Below the pieces are notes generated by a model. It did not search any database and had not been told where the DNA came from. It saw nothing but the letters and a program-made list of their open reading frames with translations. From Paenirhizobium selenitireducens ATCC BAA-1503 (GTDB taxonomy: Bacteria; Pseudomonadota; Alphaproteobacteria; Rhizobiales; Rhizobiaceae), in contig NZ_JAEG01000001.1 in NCBI RefSeq assembly GCF_000518785.1, positions 186,001 to 250,000 of the forward strand: a stretch of DNA of 64,000 bases. The letters run 5' to 3'. Below, piece after piece: positions 34,622-43,124 of this stretch. Position 1 is the stretch's first letter. Every line of letters begins with the position of its first letter. Position numbers and translations under genes: made by a program.

Positions 34622-36661
34622 CTACTCCCGGTTTCTCCGCCGCCTGCGACCGCCGCCTTCGCCATCGCCGTCCGACAGGATCTTGCGTTCCGGCAGCGTC
34701 ACCGCCGCGGCGAGCCTGGGGAAGGGGTCGACCTTGTTCGGCAGTGCCATGGCGTCGATGAAGAGCTGCTGGAAATGCGGCTCCAGCGCCGTCTCGATCT
34801 TCTCGATGCGGGTGACGGTGTCCTCGATCTCGCGACGGTGGCCGCGGTTCAAAAGCGCCATCAGGGCGCCGGTGCCGGCCGCATTGCCGACCGCCTTGAC
34901 CTCGGAAAACTCGCAATCGGGGATGAGCCCGAGCACCATGGCGTATTTGGGGTCGATGAAGGAACCGAAGGCGCCGGCAAACCGGATCGTGTCGACGGTT
35001 TCGACCTCGAGCTTTTCCATTAGCAGCTTGATGCCGGCATAAAGGGCTGCCTTGGCGAGCTGGATGGCGCGCACGTCGTTCTGCGTGACGGTGATCGTCT
35101 GGGCGCCGTCATGCAGCAGGTAGGAGAAGGTGCGGCCGGTCGCCAGGATGCGCGGGCTTTTCGCCGCCATCGCGCCGTCGACCACGCCGTCGGCGGATAT
35201 GACGCCGGAGAGATACATCTCGGCGACGACCTCGATGATCGCCGAGCCGCAAATGCCGGTGATACCGGTGCTTGCCGCAGCCTCGGCAAAGCCGGGCTCG
35301 TCCGACCACTGCTCGACGCCGATCACCTTGAAGCGGGGTTCCAGTGTCGCCGGATCGATGCGCACGCGTTCGATGGCGCCGGGGGCAGCGCGCTGGCCGC
35401 AGGAGATTTCCGCGCCCTCGAAGGCAGGACCCGTCGGTGATGAGGCGGCGACGGTGCGTGTCCGGTTACCCAGCACGATCTCGGCATTGGTACCGACATC
35501 GACCAGCAGCATCATGCGGTCCTGGCGGTGTGGCCCTTCGGCGAGCGTCGCGCCGGCCGCATCCGCGCCGACATGGCCGGCGATGCAGGGCAGGAGATAG
35601 GTGCGGGCGCCGGGATTGAGGACAAGCTCGATGTCGCTCGCGGGGCACGAGATTGCGCCGGAGACGGCAAGCGCGAAGGGCGCCTGGCCAAGCTCGGTCG
35701 GGTCGATGCCGAGGAACAGGTGGTGCATGATCGGATTGGCGACGAACACCGAATCGAGGATGTCGGTGCGGGCGACGCCGCCCGACGTGCAGACCTGGTC
35801 GACGAGTTCGGAGACCGCCTGGCGCACGGCCTTGGTCATGGCTTCCCGGCCGTCCGGGTTCATCATGACGTAGGAAACGCGGCTCATCAGATCCTCGCCG
35901 AAGCGGATCTGCGGGTTGGACGTGCCCGACGAGGCCACCACGCGGCCGGACAAGAGCGAAACGAGATGCATGGCGATCGTCGTCGAGCCGATGTCGCAGG
36001 CCAGGCCATAGGCCTCGTTGTGCAGGCCGGGCCAGAGCGCAATGATGGTCGCACGCTGGGTTTCGCTGTCGCGGTGGATGGCGGCGGTCACCGTCCAGTT
36101 GCCCTTGCGCAGGATCTTCTGCACCTGCGGCAGAAGATGGGGTTCGACCTGGAGATCGGTATAGCCCCAGTCCTTCTCCAGCATGACCTTCATGCGATCG
36201 AGATCGCCGAGCGGCTTGTGCATGTCGGGCTCATCGACCTCGACATAGCAGAGATGGACGGCGGGATTGCGCTCGATCACGCGGTCGCTGGCGGCCTTGC
36301 GCACCACCTGGGCATTGACCACGGCATCCTGCGGCACGTCGACGACGAGATCGCCCTCGATCGTCGCGGAGCAGGAAAGCCGCCTACCTTCGGGCAGGGT
36401 GCGCACCTCGGCATAGCGCTTTTCCTTCGGCCCGGGCGGCGAGATGTGGTCGTTGGACGAGACGATGCCGTGCTTGGCGAAATTGCCCTCCTGCACCTCG
36501 ATCTGGCACCGCCCGCAGGTGGCACGCCCCCCGCACACGCTCTCGACATAGACGCCGAGCTGGCGGGCGGCATCGAGAACCGGCGTGCCGACCGGGAACC
36601 GGCCGCGCTTGCCGGACGGCATGAAGAGGACGAGGGGATCTGTCTGGCGCGATTCGGTCAT
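34622..36661 (-). CDS. RACo-type ATP-dependent reductive activator of corrinoid protein
   Basis: 679 residues. A plant-type [2Fe-2S] domain binds the cluster through Cys43, Cys49, Cys52 and Cys97 (CGGRATCGRC...LSC). A linker domain follows, then an ASKHA ATPase fold (ACDIGSTTIAMHLV phosphate motif, LLVDVGTNAEIVLG, FAGAFGSFIDP). This is the RACo/RamA-like DUF4445 family, which reduces inactive Co(II) corrinoid back to Co(I) with ATP. The C-terminus ends in a short Arg-rich tail. Its start overlaps the stop of the small membrane-protein gene (ATGA). It closes the six-gene operon that starts at 40040. Confidence 0.93.
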   Translation of the reverse strand: MTESRQTDPLVLFMPSGKRGRFPVGTPVLDAARQLGVYVESVCGGRATCGRCQIEVQEGNFAKHGIVSSNDHISPPGPKEKRYAEVRTLPEGRRLSCSATIEGDLVVDVPQDAVVNAQVVRKAASDRVIERNPAVHLCYVEVDEPDMHKPLGDLDRMKVMLEKDWGYTDLQVEPHLLPQVQKILRKGNWTVTAAIHRDSETQRATIIALWPGLHNEAYGLACDIGSTTIAMHLVSLLSGRVVASSGTSNPQIRFGEDLMSRVSYVMMNPDGREAMTKAVRQAVSELVDQVCTSGGVARTDILDSVFVANPIMHHLFLGIDPTELGQAPFALAVSGAISCPASDIELVLNPGARTYLLPCIAGHVGADAAGATLAEGPHRQDRMMLLVDVGTNAEIVLGNRTRTVAASSPTGPAFEGAEISCGQRAAPGAIERVRIDPATLEPRFKVIGVEQWSDEPGFAEAAASTGITGICGSAIIEVVAEMYLSGVISADGVVDGAMAAKSPRILATGRTFSYLLHDGAQTITVTQNDVRAIQLAKAALYAGIKLLMEKLEVETVDTIRFAGAFGSFIDPKYAMVLGLIPDCEFSEVKAVGNAAGTGALMALLNRGHRREIEDTVTRIEKIETALEPHFQQLFIDAMALPNKVDPFPRLAAAVTLPERKILSDGDGEGGGRRRRRNRE

Positions 36662-36966
36662 GGTGCGGGCACTGCGGAAAGTTTCACGTAAAGGACTGCA
36701 ATCGCAAGGATTGCGGCGAAGAGAACGGCGCTAATCCAGAACCACAGGTTTGCCAGTCGCTCAACTTTGGCAGCGCTGAAACCCGCCTGCCGAGCGTAGA
36801 CCATATGCGCCACCGCCACGCCGCCCGTCACCAGGAGGACGGGCACCACATAGGCCTGGAGCAATTCGCCGAAACGCAGGAACTCGCCCTTTTCGGGAAG
36901 GACGACGAAGTACAGAAGAAGCGCCAGCGGGGCCGCGACGAGAAGTTCGGTCTTGTATGTTTTCAA
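36658..36966 (-). CDS. Small three-helix membrane protein coupled to the corrinoid activator
   Basis: 102 residues from TTG 36966, which has GAGGAG eight bases upstream; no ATG fits. Three hydrophobic segments: TELLVAAPLALLLYFVVLP, LLQAYVVPVLLVTGGVAVAHM and FWISAVLFAAILAIAVLYV. The stop overlaps the RACo ATG (ATGA), and the methyltransferase gene ends 41 bp upstream. No family is recognised. Given its place it may anchor the activator or its electron donor at the membrane; this is inference only. Confidence 0.72.
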   Translation of the reverse strand: MKTYKTELLVAAPLALLLYFVVLPEKGEFLRFGELLQAYVVPVLLVTGGVAVAHMVYARQAGFSAAKVERLANLWFWISAVLFAAILAIAVLYVKLSAVPAP

Positions 36967-37007
36967 TACGTCTACTCCTCGACGCGACCGCGTCGCTGTC
37001 GGTTCCT

Positions 37008-37970
37008 TCACTCCGTCGCAGCACCCGCACCGGCTCTCGCAGCACGGCCGCCGCGGCGGCCGGAGGAGGCGCCGGGGGCGGTGGTGGAGGGGGCGGCGCC
37101 GGGTTCTGCCGGCTTGTGGTCGCGATAGGTCATGATCCAGTTGCCGCAATTGGGGTCCGTGCCGTTCAAAACGTTGGCGGCGCGCACGGCTTCCATTTCC
37201 TGCGGGCGGCAGGGGTTCATGATGGCGGACGTCATGCCGGCGCCGATCACCATGGGGATGAAGCCGGCATTGATGCCGTGGCGATGCGGCAGGCCGAACG
37301 AGATGTTGGAGAGGCCGCAGGTGGTGTTGACCTTCAGTTCGTTGCGCAGGCGATAGAGCAGGGCAAAAACCTGGCGGCCGGCATCGCCGAGCGCGCCGAT
37401 CGGCATGACCAGCGGGTCGACGACGATGTCGCAGGGCTTGATACCGTAGTCCATGGCGCGTTCGACGATCTTCTTGGCGACGGCGAAGCGCACATCCGGG
37501 TCCATGGAAATGCCGGTCTCGTCGTTGGAGATGGCGACGACCGGCACGTCGTACTTCTTGCAGAGCGGCAGGATGGCTTCGAGCTTTTCCTCCTCGCCGG
37601 TCACCGAATTGACCAGCGGACGGCCCTTGGCGACCTTCAGCGCGGCCTCGATGGCGGCCGTCACGGATGAGTCGATCGACAGCGGCACGTCGACCAGGCC
37701 CTGGACGATCTCCATGGTCTTGACCAGCAGGCCCGGCTCGGTCTCGTTCGGGTTCACCGAGGTGACGCCGGCATTGACGTCGAGCATGGTGGCGCCGGCG
37801 GCGACCTGTTCCAGCGCGTCCTTGATGACGGTGTCGAAATTGCCCTCGATCATCTCGGCGGCGAGCTTCTTGCGGCCGGTCGGATTGATGCGTTCGCCGA
37901 TGACGCAGAAGGGTTGGTCAAAGCCGATGATGATTTCGCGTGTGGCGGATGCGACGATGGTACGGGTCAT
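37008..37970 (-). CDS. Methylcorrinoid:tetrahydrofolate methyltransferase (MtgA-like, pterin-binding)
   Basis: 320 residues. The pterin-binding TIM barrel shows GERINPTG (25-32), DVNAG, PLSIDSS, NSVTGEEEKL and NTTCGLSNISFGLPHR, as in AcsE, MtrH-like and MtgA enzymes. MtgA of Desulfitobacterium takes the methyl group from a methylated corrinoid protein to THF. The partner corrinoid protein and MttB-type enzyme are encoded at 43-45.7 kb. The last 35 residues are a Pro/Ala/Arg-rich tail not needed by the fold. It is fourth in the operon, 90 bp after the MetF-like gene. Confidence 0.92.
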   Translation of the reverse strand: MTRTIVASATREIIIGFDQPFCVIGERINPTGRKKLAAEMIEGNFDTVIKDALEQVAAGATMLDVNAGVTSVNPNETEPGLLVKTMEIVQGLVDVPLSIDSSVTAAIEAALKVAKGRPLVNSVTGEEEKLEAILPLCKKYDVPVVAISNDETGISMDPDVRFAVAKKIVERAMDYGIKPCDIVVDPLVMPIGALGDAGRQVFALLYRLRNELKVNTTCGLSNISFGLPHRHGINAGFIPMVIGAGMTSAIMNPCRPQEMEAVRAANVLNGTDPNCGNWIMTYRDHKPAEPGAAPSTTAPGASSGRRGGRAARAGAGAATE

Positions 37971-38060
37971 TCTGGTTCTCCGGTCAGGGCGCGTCGACGA
38001 GGTCTAACGTGCCGGCATGAGGGTTACAAGGGCAGCGGAGGGCGCTCCGTCCGGCTCACT

Positions 38061-39164
38061 TCAATGGGGGTTCTTCGGCAGGTGCTGGGCGGCGAGACCG
38101 GCGAGCTGCTGCTGGTCCTCGACCCTGTCCCCGCGGATGGATTCGAGCCGATCGGCGACCATGGCGTCGGTCGGGTTGGCCTCGCGCGTCCACGGCTTGC
38201 GACCTTTCAGCACGCCCGATTCATGGACGATCTCGGCGACATATTCCTCCTGCCGGTAGGCCATGACATGCATGCCGGAAATGCCCTCGATCTCCTTCAC
38301 CTCGTTGATGATGTCGATGCAGAGCTGCTTGCCTTCCTTCTTCTGGTCCTGCGCCCCTTCAAGGCGCTTGATGACCGAGTCGGGGATATGGATGCCCGGC
38401 ACGTTGGAGCGGATCCACTTGGCGGTCTTCGCCGAGGCCAGCGGTCCGACGCCGACCAGGATGAAGCACTTTTCGTGCAGGCCGAGATCGCGCACCTTCT
38501 TCATGTATTCGCGGAACATCGGCACGTCGAAGCAGTACTGGCTTTGGACGAACTGCGCGCCGGCCTCGATCTTCTTGGCGAGCCGGTAGGGGCGAAAGTC
38601 GTAAGGCGGGGCGAACGGATTGATGGCTGCGCCGAGGAAGACGTGCGGCGGGGTCGAAAGCTTGCGGCCCGAGAGGAATTTCGATTCGTCGCGCATGGTG
38701 CGCACGGTTTCCAGGAGCGACATACAGTCGAGGTCGAAGACCGGCTTGGCGCCCGGCTGGTCGCCGGCCTGCACGCCGTCGCCGGTCAGGCACATGATGT
38801 TCTGCACGCCCATGGCGGACGCGCCGAGAACGTCGCCCTGGATGGCGATGCGGTTCTTGTCGCGGCAGGCGATCTGCATGATCGGTGCATAGCCCATGCG
38901 AGTCAGAAGGGCGCAAATGCCGACGGAAGACATATGGCAGTTGGCGCCGGAGGCATCCACGGCATTGATGCCGTCGACCCAGCCGTCGAACACCGAGGCG
39001 CGCTCGTAGACGTCCTGCGGGTCGGCGCTGTCCGGCGGGTTGAGCTCGGCGGTGACGGCGAATTCGCCGCGCCTGAGCACCCGTTCCAGCCGGCCGCGCG
39101 AGGAATGGCCGGGCAGGGGATCGAGGGGGGCTCCGGGATCGTGCGGATTGATGTCTGGGCTCAT
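38061..39164 (-). CDS. Methylenetetrahydrofolate reductase, MetF-like catalytic subunit
   Basis: 367 residues from ATG 39164, which overlaps the MetV-like stop (ATGA). It is the flavin TIM barrel of MTHFR: AVTAELNPPDSADPQDV, MQIACRDKNRIAIQGDVLGA, NIMCLTGDG, FLGAAINPFAPP and QSQYCFDVPMF. It lacks the C-terminal regulatory domain. Beside a MetV-type subunit it resembles the MetFV enzymes of acetogens rather than the biosynthetic MetF of enterobacteria. In this operon it most likely works in the oxidative direction, turning methyl-THF from demethylation into methylene-THF. Confidence 0.9.
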   Translation of the reverse strand: MSPDINPHDPGAPLDPLPGHSSRGRLERVLRRGEFAVTAELNPPDSADPQDVYERASVFDGWVDGINAVDASGANCHMSSVGICALLTRMGYAPIMQIACRDKNRIAIQGDVLGASAMGVQNIMCLTGDGVQAGDQPGAKPVFDLDCMSLLETVRTMRDESKFLSGRKLSTPPHVFLGAAINPFAPPYDFRPYRLAKKIEAGAQFVQSQYCFDVPMFREYMKKVRDLGLHEKCFILVGVGPLASAKTAKWIRSNVPGIHIPDSVIKRLEGAQDQKKEGKQLCIDIINEVKEIEGISGMHVMAYRQEEYVAEIVHESGVLKGRKPWTREANPTDAMVADRLESIRGDRVEDQQQLAGLAAQHLPKNPH

Positions 39165-39745
39165 GATTTCCGCTCCGAAGTGGACGTTTCGCTGGGCGCG
39201 GCGGCCTCTGCCGTGACGCGCAGCCAGGACGAGGTTTCGCGCAGCGACTGGTTCACCGGCTTCTGCACCTTGAGGATCGCGTCGCCATTGGCCATGTTGC
39301 GCGAGCCGGCCCAGGCCTGCACCCAGACGCAGGGCATGTCCGGCTCGACCTCGCAATTGCCGTTGGCGCGAACGCCGCCGCAGGGGCCGTTGCGCAGCTG
39401 TTTCGGACAGTTCATCGGGCAGGACATGCCGGTCGAGGACAGCACGCACTGGCCGCACATGCGACAGTCGAACAGCAGGCCCTTGACGTTGCGCTCGACG
39501 AAGGTCACCGGCCGCTCGACCCGGGCATAGCCGAGCTTGTTCCACAGTGGGTGAAGCAGAAGGAAGGCATTGGCGAAACGGCCGTAGAACCATTCGAGGA
39601 AACGCGAGTGGCGAACCGACCACAGCCGGATCGTGTAGGAACGCCGGGCGCGGCGGTTGGGCGAGACGCTGCCGGGCGTATAGGCGCCGGTCGCAGCCTT
39701 CTTGGCGGGGGCGGCATTGCCGGGTGCGGGCTTTCCGTCAACCAT
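39161..39745 (-). CDS. MetV-like (MTHFR C-terminal domain, PF12225-type) cysteine-rich subunit
   Basis: 194 residues from ATG 39745, with GGAGG eight bases upstream. A cysteine cluster CRMCGQC (94, 97, 100) is followed by Cys109, Cys113, Cys122, Cys131 and Cys139, including MNCP and GPCGG. These are typical ligands for Fe-S clusters or zinc in the MetV/MTHFR_C family. The first 60 residues are basic and probably flexible. MetV with MetF forms the acetogenic two-subunit methylene-THF reductase, where MetV handles electron transfer. The gene overlaps the preceding gene by 8 bp and the next by 4 bp. Confidence 0.88.
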   Translation of the reverse strand: MVDGKPAPGNAAPAKKAATGAYTPGSVSPNRRARRSYTIRLWSVRHSRFLEWFYGRFANAFLLLHPLWNKLGYARVERPVTFVERNVKGLLFDCRMCGQCVLSSTGMSCPMNCPKQLRNGPCGGVRANGNCEVEPDMPCVWVQAWAGSRNMANGDAILKVQKPVNQSLRETSSWLRVTAEAAAPSETSTSERKS

Positions 39746-40040
39746 TGTCGCGGCCTCCGGCATGAACGAGGGAAACCAGGCGGGCCTTGTCATAGGCCGC
39801 TTCGAGTTCGGCGGCGGCCTTGTCGGCTTCGGCCTCCAGGTCGTCGCCGACCGGCAGCGGATCGCCCTTGCGCCATTCGGCGAGATAGTCGTCGGTTTCG
39901 GCGGCGCCGGTGCGCATGGCGGCCATGTCGATCGCCTCGGTGAAGCGCAGCGACAGCTCGCGCTTGGCGGTCTTCCTGCCCTGCTTGACGATCACCTGGG
40001 CGGGAATGTCGCGCCAGTAGACGATGATCCGGTCGGCCAT
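39738..40040 (-). CDS. PF13769-type small protein (annotated virulence factor family)
   Basis: 100 residues. MADRIIVYWRDIPAQVIVKQGRKTAKRELSLRFTEAIDMAAMRTGAAETDDYLAEWRKGD is the core of the Virulence_fact family, whose biochemical role is unknown. Its recurring place with MttB, MetV and RACo genes in alphaproteobacteria points to a role in the corrinoid methyl-transfer route rather than in virulence. It is the first gene of the operon, and the direct repeats AAAGCGACG lie 40-90 bp upstream. Confidence 0.85.
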   Translation of the reverse strand: MADRIIVYWRDIPAQVIVKQGRKTAKRELSLRFTEAIDMAAMRTGAAETDDYLAEWRKGDPLPVGDDLEAEADKAAAELEAAYDKARLVSLVHAGGRDNG

Positions 40041-40078
40041 GTCCTCACTCTCCCTTTTCCGTCACAATGCACAGGCCG

Positions 40079-40128
40079 AAAGCGACGGACTGCGCTTGCG
40101 ACGACGTCGCACAGAGCAAAAAGCGACG
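40079..40128 (-). promoter_or_regulatory. AAAGCGACG direct repeats upstream of the methyl-transfer operon
   Basis: AAAGCGACG occurs at 40079-40087 and again at 40120-40128, 41 bp apart (about four helical turns). Between them TTGCGACG (40096-40103) and an inverted GTCGCA form a TGCGAC/GTCGCA dyad around 40097-40111. The operon starts at 40040. The same 9-mer recurs twice before mttB. Confidence 0.6.
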
Positions 40129-40138
40129 TGGCCAAGAT

Positions 40139-40936
40139 TTACCAGATTCGCCGCCGGATTCCGTTGGCAAGCCAGGTCCAGATCGGCGGCGGAAAGCGCA
40201 GCGTCGACGGACCCTCCGGCTCATAGGGCGCAAGACGGCCGTCGACGGCATCCTGAACCGACTGGAGGGTGATGTCGATCGCCGCGACCGTCAGCAGCAG
40301 CGGGTAGGTGGCGATGAAGTCGCCCCGGTCGGGCAGGGTGCGCACCTCGTACAGCGTGCCTCCCGTATCCGTGCCCTGATCGACCAGATGCAGGGTGGCG
40401 CCGAAATTGCCGGCATCCTCCTCGACCAGCGACCAGTAGCCGCCCATCTGGCCGCGATATTGCGGGTTGATGCCGGCATGCAGGTTGATGACCGGGCAGG
40501 GCATGGCGGCGAGGGCCGCAGAACTCATCAGCCGGGTGCTGACGAGCAGGATGGCGGAGGGTTTGAACTGCGTGACCAGTGCGCGGGTCTCGTCGTCGTT
40601 GATCGAGGCGACCTGATGGACCGGAACGTGTGGCGGGATGACGGGCGATACGCCGGCCGAGGCGAGAATGGACGCGATCCGCCGCCTGGCGAGAGGTCGC
40701 AGCAGCCGTGCGGCGATCATGGTGGCCAGTTGGCCGAGCGCCTGGATCCAGCCGAGCCGGGCGGCCCGGCGCTGGGTGATCGTCCATTTCGGTTCCGGCT
40801 GTTCGACGACGACGCGAAGATTGGGGAAGCGTTTGGCGAGCGCGTTGATGACGAGCGCCGGGTTGGCGCCGCCAGCCGTCATCACCATGACGGTCGGGGA
40901 TTGGGGGTGGTCGGGCTGCTGCGCACTCATTCCCAT
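40139..40936 (-). CDS. Formyltransferase family protein
   Basis: 265 residues. The C-terminal two thirds carry the formyl-transferase core: INLHAGINPQYRGQMGGYWSLVEEDAGNFGATLHLVDQGTDTGG, with the His and Asp of the 10-formyl-THF catalytic site. The N-terminal part is not a standard Fmt and lacks the C-terminal tRNA-binding domain. The acceptor is unknown, possibly an amino sugar. It is 12 bp after exoD on the same strand, so the pair is probably an operon; its stop lies close to the operator of the methyl-transfer operon. Confidence 0.83.
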   Translation of the reverse strand: MGMSAQQPDHPQSPTVMVMTAGGANPALVINALAKRFPNLRVVVEQPEPKWTITQRRAARLGWIQALGQLATMIAARLLRPLARRRIASILASAGVSPVIPPHVPVHQVASINDDETRALVTQFKPSAILLVSTRLMSSAALAAMPCPVINLHAGINPQYRGQMGGYWSLVEEDAGNFGATLHLVDQGTDTGGTLYEVRTLPDRGDFIATYPLLLTVAAIDITLQSVQDAVDGRLAPYEPEGPSTLRFPPPIWTWLANGIRRRIW

Positions 40937-40948
40937 CGGCCCCCTCGA

Positions 40949-41596
40949 TCAGACGACCAGGAACAGCACGGCGCCGGCCGTGTAGACGACGAAGGACGCG
41001 ACGAGCAGGGAAACCGCGCCGACCGCGGTGCCGATCAGCACGCCGAAGCCGTCGCATTGGGAGTGGGCAAAGCCGATGATGGCGAGCGCCAGCGCCGGCA
41101 GCCAGTTGCCGAGCGGGATCGGCAGGAAAACGACGACCGCGAGCACCAGGGCGAAGAAGCCGATCAGGCGTTCGGACAGGCGGCTATCGAGGAACCAGAA
41201 GCGCGGCTTGACGCAGGTCTCCGCCCGTCTCAGCCAGGGAGAGAGGCGATTGACGACGAGCTCGAAGGTCGCGGTGGTCACCCCATAGTCGCCGATCCGG
41301 CGGGGAAGGTAGATGCGGCCCTCGGCCGAGGCGAACATCTGCCAGGCGATGAACATCAGCGGCAGTCCGAGAAACAGCGTGGCGCCCGGAGGCATGGGGA
41401 CCAGATTGGGCAGCGCGAAGACGAGGAGGAAGGCGCCGAACGAACGGTCCTGGAGGGCAATCGCGATGTCGCGAATGGTGATCGTCGGCTTGTCGTGGCG
41501 CGACAGGCGGACGAGAACCGCCGAGAGAGGCTCCGGCGTCGCCTTCTCCTGCGCGGCCGTGAAATCATAAGCTAAAGTTCCCACCCCGTCGGTCAT
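40949..41596 (-). CDS. exoD: Exopolysaccharide synthesis ExoD family protein
   Basis: 215 residues. The conserved region ITIRDIAIALQDRSFGAFLLVFALPNLVPMPPGATLFLGLPLMFIAWQMFA and the later LGNWLPALALAIIGFAHSQCDG identify ExoD. Several hydrophobic segments place it in the inner membrane. Rhizobial exoD mutants are alkali-sensitive and impaired in exopolysaccharide and nodule invasion. It probably forms an operon with the formyltransferase gene. Confidence 0.92.
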   Translation of the reverse strand: MTDGVGTLAYDFTAAQEKATPEPLSAVLVRLSRHDKPTITIRDIAIALQDRSFGAFLLVFALPNLVPMPPGATLFLGLPLMFIAWQMFASAEGRIYLPRRIGDYGVTTATFELVVNRLSPWLRRAETCVKPRFWFLDSRLSERLIGFFALVLAVVVFLPIPLGNWLPALALAIIGFAHSQCDGFGVLIGTAVGAVSLLVASFVVYTAGAVLFLVV

Positions 41597-41860
41597 GCTT
41601 TTCCAGCCTTTTCGTTGTTGCTTCGACCTGGTCCCATACTCCTATAGGTGGATTGCCGAGGCATTAAGGCGCAACTTATTTAGAGAGGCATGCTGAAAGT
41701 TGAGTTAAAAGCGATCTATCGCCGCACCTCCCACGGGATGCTCCGCAAGGCCAGCTTTGCATATCCGTGCAATCGGCGCCCGCTTTTTTCCGTTGCCATG
41801 TTTTTGGCCAAAGCCGGTGCCATGGACGCGAGATACGCACTGAAATTTTCGGGGGACGAT

Positions 41861-42019
41861 ATGTCTGCAAAACGCATTTCGACGGCCGTGGCACTCGGCC
41901 TGGCGCTCCTTGCGCTGACCGCTTGCGGCAACACGATCCGGGGCCTTGGCCGGGACATGGGCAATGCGGTGGATGCCACCCAGGATGCCGGCCGCAGCGT
42001 CGCCAATTCGGTGAAGTGA
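41861..42019 (+). CDS. Entericidin A/B-like small lipoprotein
   Basis: 52 residues. Signal with lipobox LTAC at Cys22, followed by GNTIRGLGRDMGNAVDATQDAGRSVAN. This matches the entericidin (EcnA/EcnB) family, except that the short loop is rhizobial in style. GGGGGA lies five bases before ATG. A paralogue sits 700 bp downstream on the same strand, with a DUF1638 gene in reverse between them. E. coli entericidins form an antidote/toxin pair, which is not established in rhizobia. Confidence 0.85.
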   Translation: MSAKRISTAVALGLALLALTACGNTIRGLGRDMGNAVDATQDAGRSVANSVK

Positions 42020-42056
42020 GCCGTAAGGCGGGTCCGGTTGGCCCGTCCGTCCGGTC

Positions 42057-42659
42057 CTAGCCCAGGGCGCGCAGCGCCGGGTCCAGGTCGCCATAGCCGG
42101 TAAAGCGGTATTCATAGTCCAGGCCGAGATAGTCGGCCGCCCATTTCGCCTTCGCCTGCAGGGCGGGATCGTCCGTCTGCGCCAGATAGACGATCTTGGT
42201 GTAATTGCCGAACACCATGTCGCGAAGCTCCGGATGCTTGTCGAGTTTCAGCGGCTCGATGACGAAGGCCTCGAACTGGCGGGTGATAAGATCCGTCAGG
42301 TAGAAGGCGGTGAATTCGTGCTCGCATTCGGCCAGGAACTTCTCCGTGCCGGAGAAGAAGGCGTAGCAGTGCGGTCCGACGATGCGCTCGATGCCTTCCT
42401 CGGCACAGATCTTGTCGATCTGGCCCTGGGTGCCGCATTCGGCATAGCCGATGAAGATGCGTCCGTAGCCGGCGGCCTTCGCCGCGGCGATCTTTTCGCG
42501 TAGCGCCGGCGCGATCTTCTCCGGATAGACGTGCCAGATCGCCGGCAGGCATTCGAGGTCGATATGATCGAGGCCGTTGGCGTCGCGGATCGCCAGGATT
42601 TCGCGCGCGATCGCGCCGCAGGCGATGATCTGAACCTTTTCGGCGTTCGCGCGTTTCAT
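42057..42659 (-). CDS. DUF1638 family protein
   Basis: 200 residues from ATG 42659. Conserved elements: IIACGAIAREIL, LPAIWHVYPEKI, GYAECGTQGQIDKICAEEGIERIVGPHCYAFFSG and TAFYLTDLITRQFEAFVIEPL. DUF1638 proteins are common in methanogens and acetogens beside MttB-family methyltransferases, which suggests a role in the same corrinoid route, perhaps metal or cofactor handling through the conserved cysteines. The biochemistry is unknown. No strong ribosome binding site is visible. Confidence 0.88.
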   Translation of the reverse strand: MKRANAEKVQIIACGAIAREILAIRDANGLDHIDLECLPAIWHVYPEKIAPALREKIAAAKAAGYGRIFIGYAECGTQGQIDKICAEEGIERIVGPHCYAFFSGTEKFLAECEHEFTAFYLTDLITRQFEAFVIEPLKLDKHPELRDMVFGNYTKIVYLAQTDDPALQAKAKWAADYLGLDYEYRFTGYGDLDPALRALG

Positions 42660-42714
42660 GGTCGTATTCTCGACATTTTTTCGAAGATGCCCACCCAACA
42701 TGGAGCTCCCTATC

Positions 42715-42873
42715 ATGAACACCCGGAAACTCACCCTGGTCGCCGTCCTCATGGCATCCGCTTTCGGCCTCGCTTCGTGCGGGAATACCATTCGCGGCAT
42801 GGGCAAGGATACCGCCAACACCGTCAATGCGACGCAGCAGGCCGGGCAGGACGTCGGCAACGCCGCGAACTGA
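42715..42873 (+). CDS. Entericidin A/B-like small lipoprotein (paralogue)
   Basis: 52 residues. MNTRKLTLVAVLMASAFGLA leads to the lipobox LASC, followed by GNTIRGMGKDTANTVNATQQAGQDVGNAAN, a clear paralogue of the 41861 product. GGAG lies nine bases upstream. Its start is 55 bp from the divergent DUF1638 start. Confidence 0.87.
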   Translation: MNTRKLTLVAVLMASAFGLASCGNTIRGMGKDTANTVNATQQAGQDVGNAAN

Positions 42874-42956
42874 CAATCCATCGGCAGGTCAAACCGGGTG
42901 GCGGGCATAGGCACGGCCGGTCGCCCAAATGATCCAGACAGCGAGGAGATCGGATC

Positions 42957-43097
42957 ATGACGCTCGACACCGTGGCCAAGTTCAGCGCCGCCTACATCCT
43001 GACCATCATCGTATCCGCCGGCGGCTATATGCTGTGGGAGGAACGCCATCCCAGGACAAGCGGCGCCCCGGCCGAATTCATGATGGCCGACCGCTGA
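42957..43097 (+). CDS. Small membrane protein, 46 aa
   Basis: ATG with GAGGAG eight bases upstream. The product MTLDTVAKFSAAYILTIIVS continues through GGYMLWEERHP, one predicted transmembrane helix, and ends in a short soluble tail with FMMADR. It begins 83 bp after the entericidin paralogue on the same strand and may be co-transcribed with it. No family is recognised. Confidence 0.65.
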   Translation: MTLDTVAKFSAAYILTIIVSAGGYMLWEERHPRTSGAPAEFMMADR

Positions 43098-43124
43098 CCG
43101 CGGTCGGCTTTGTCGTGTCAGGCC

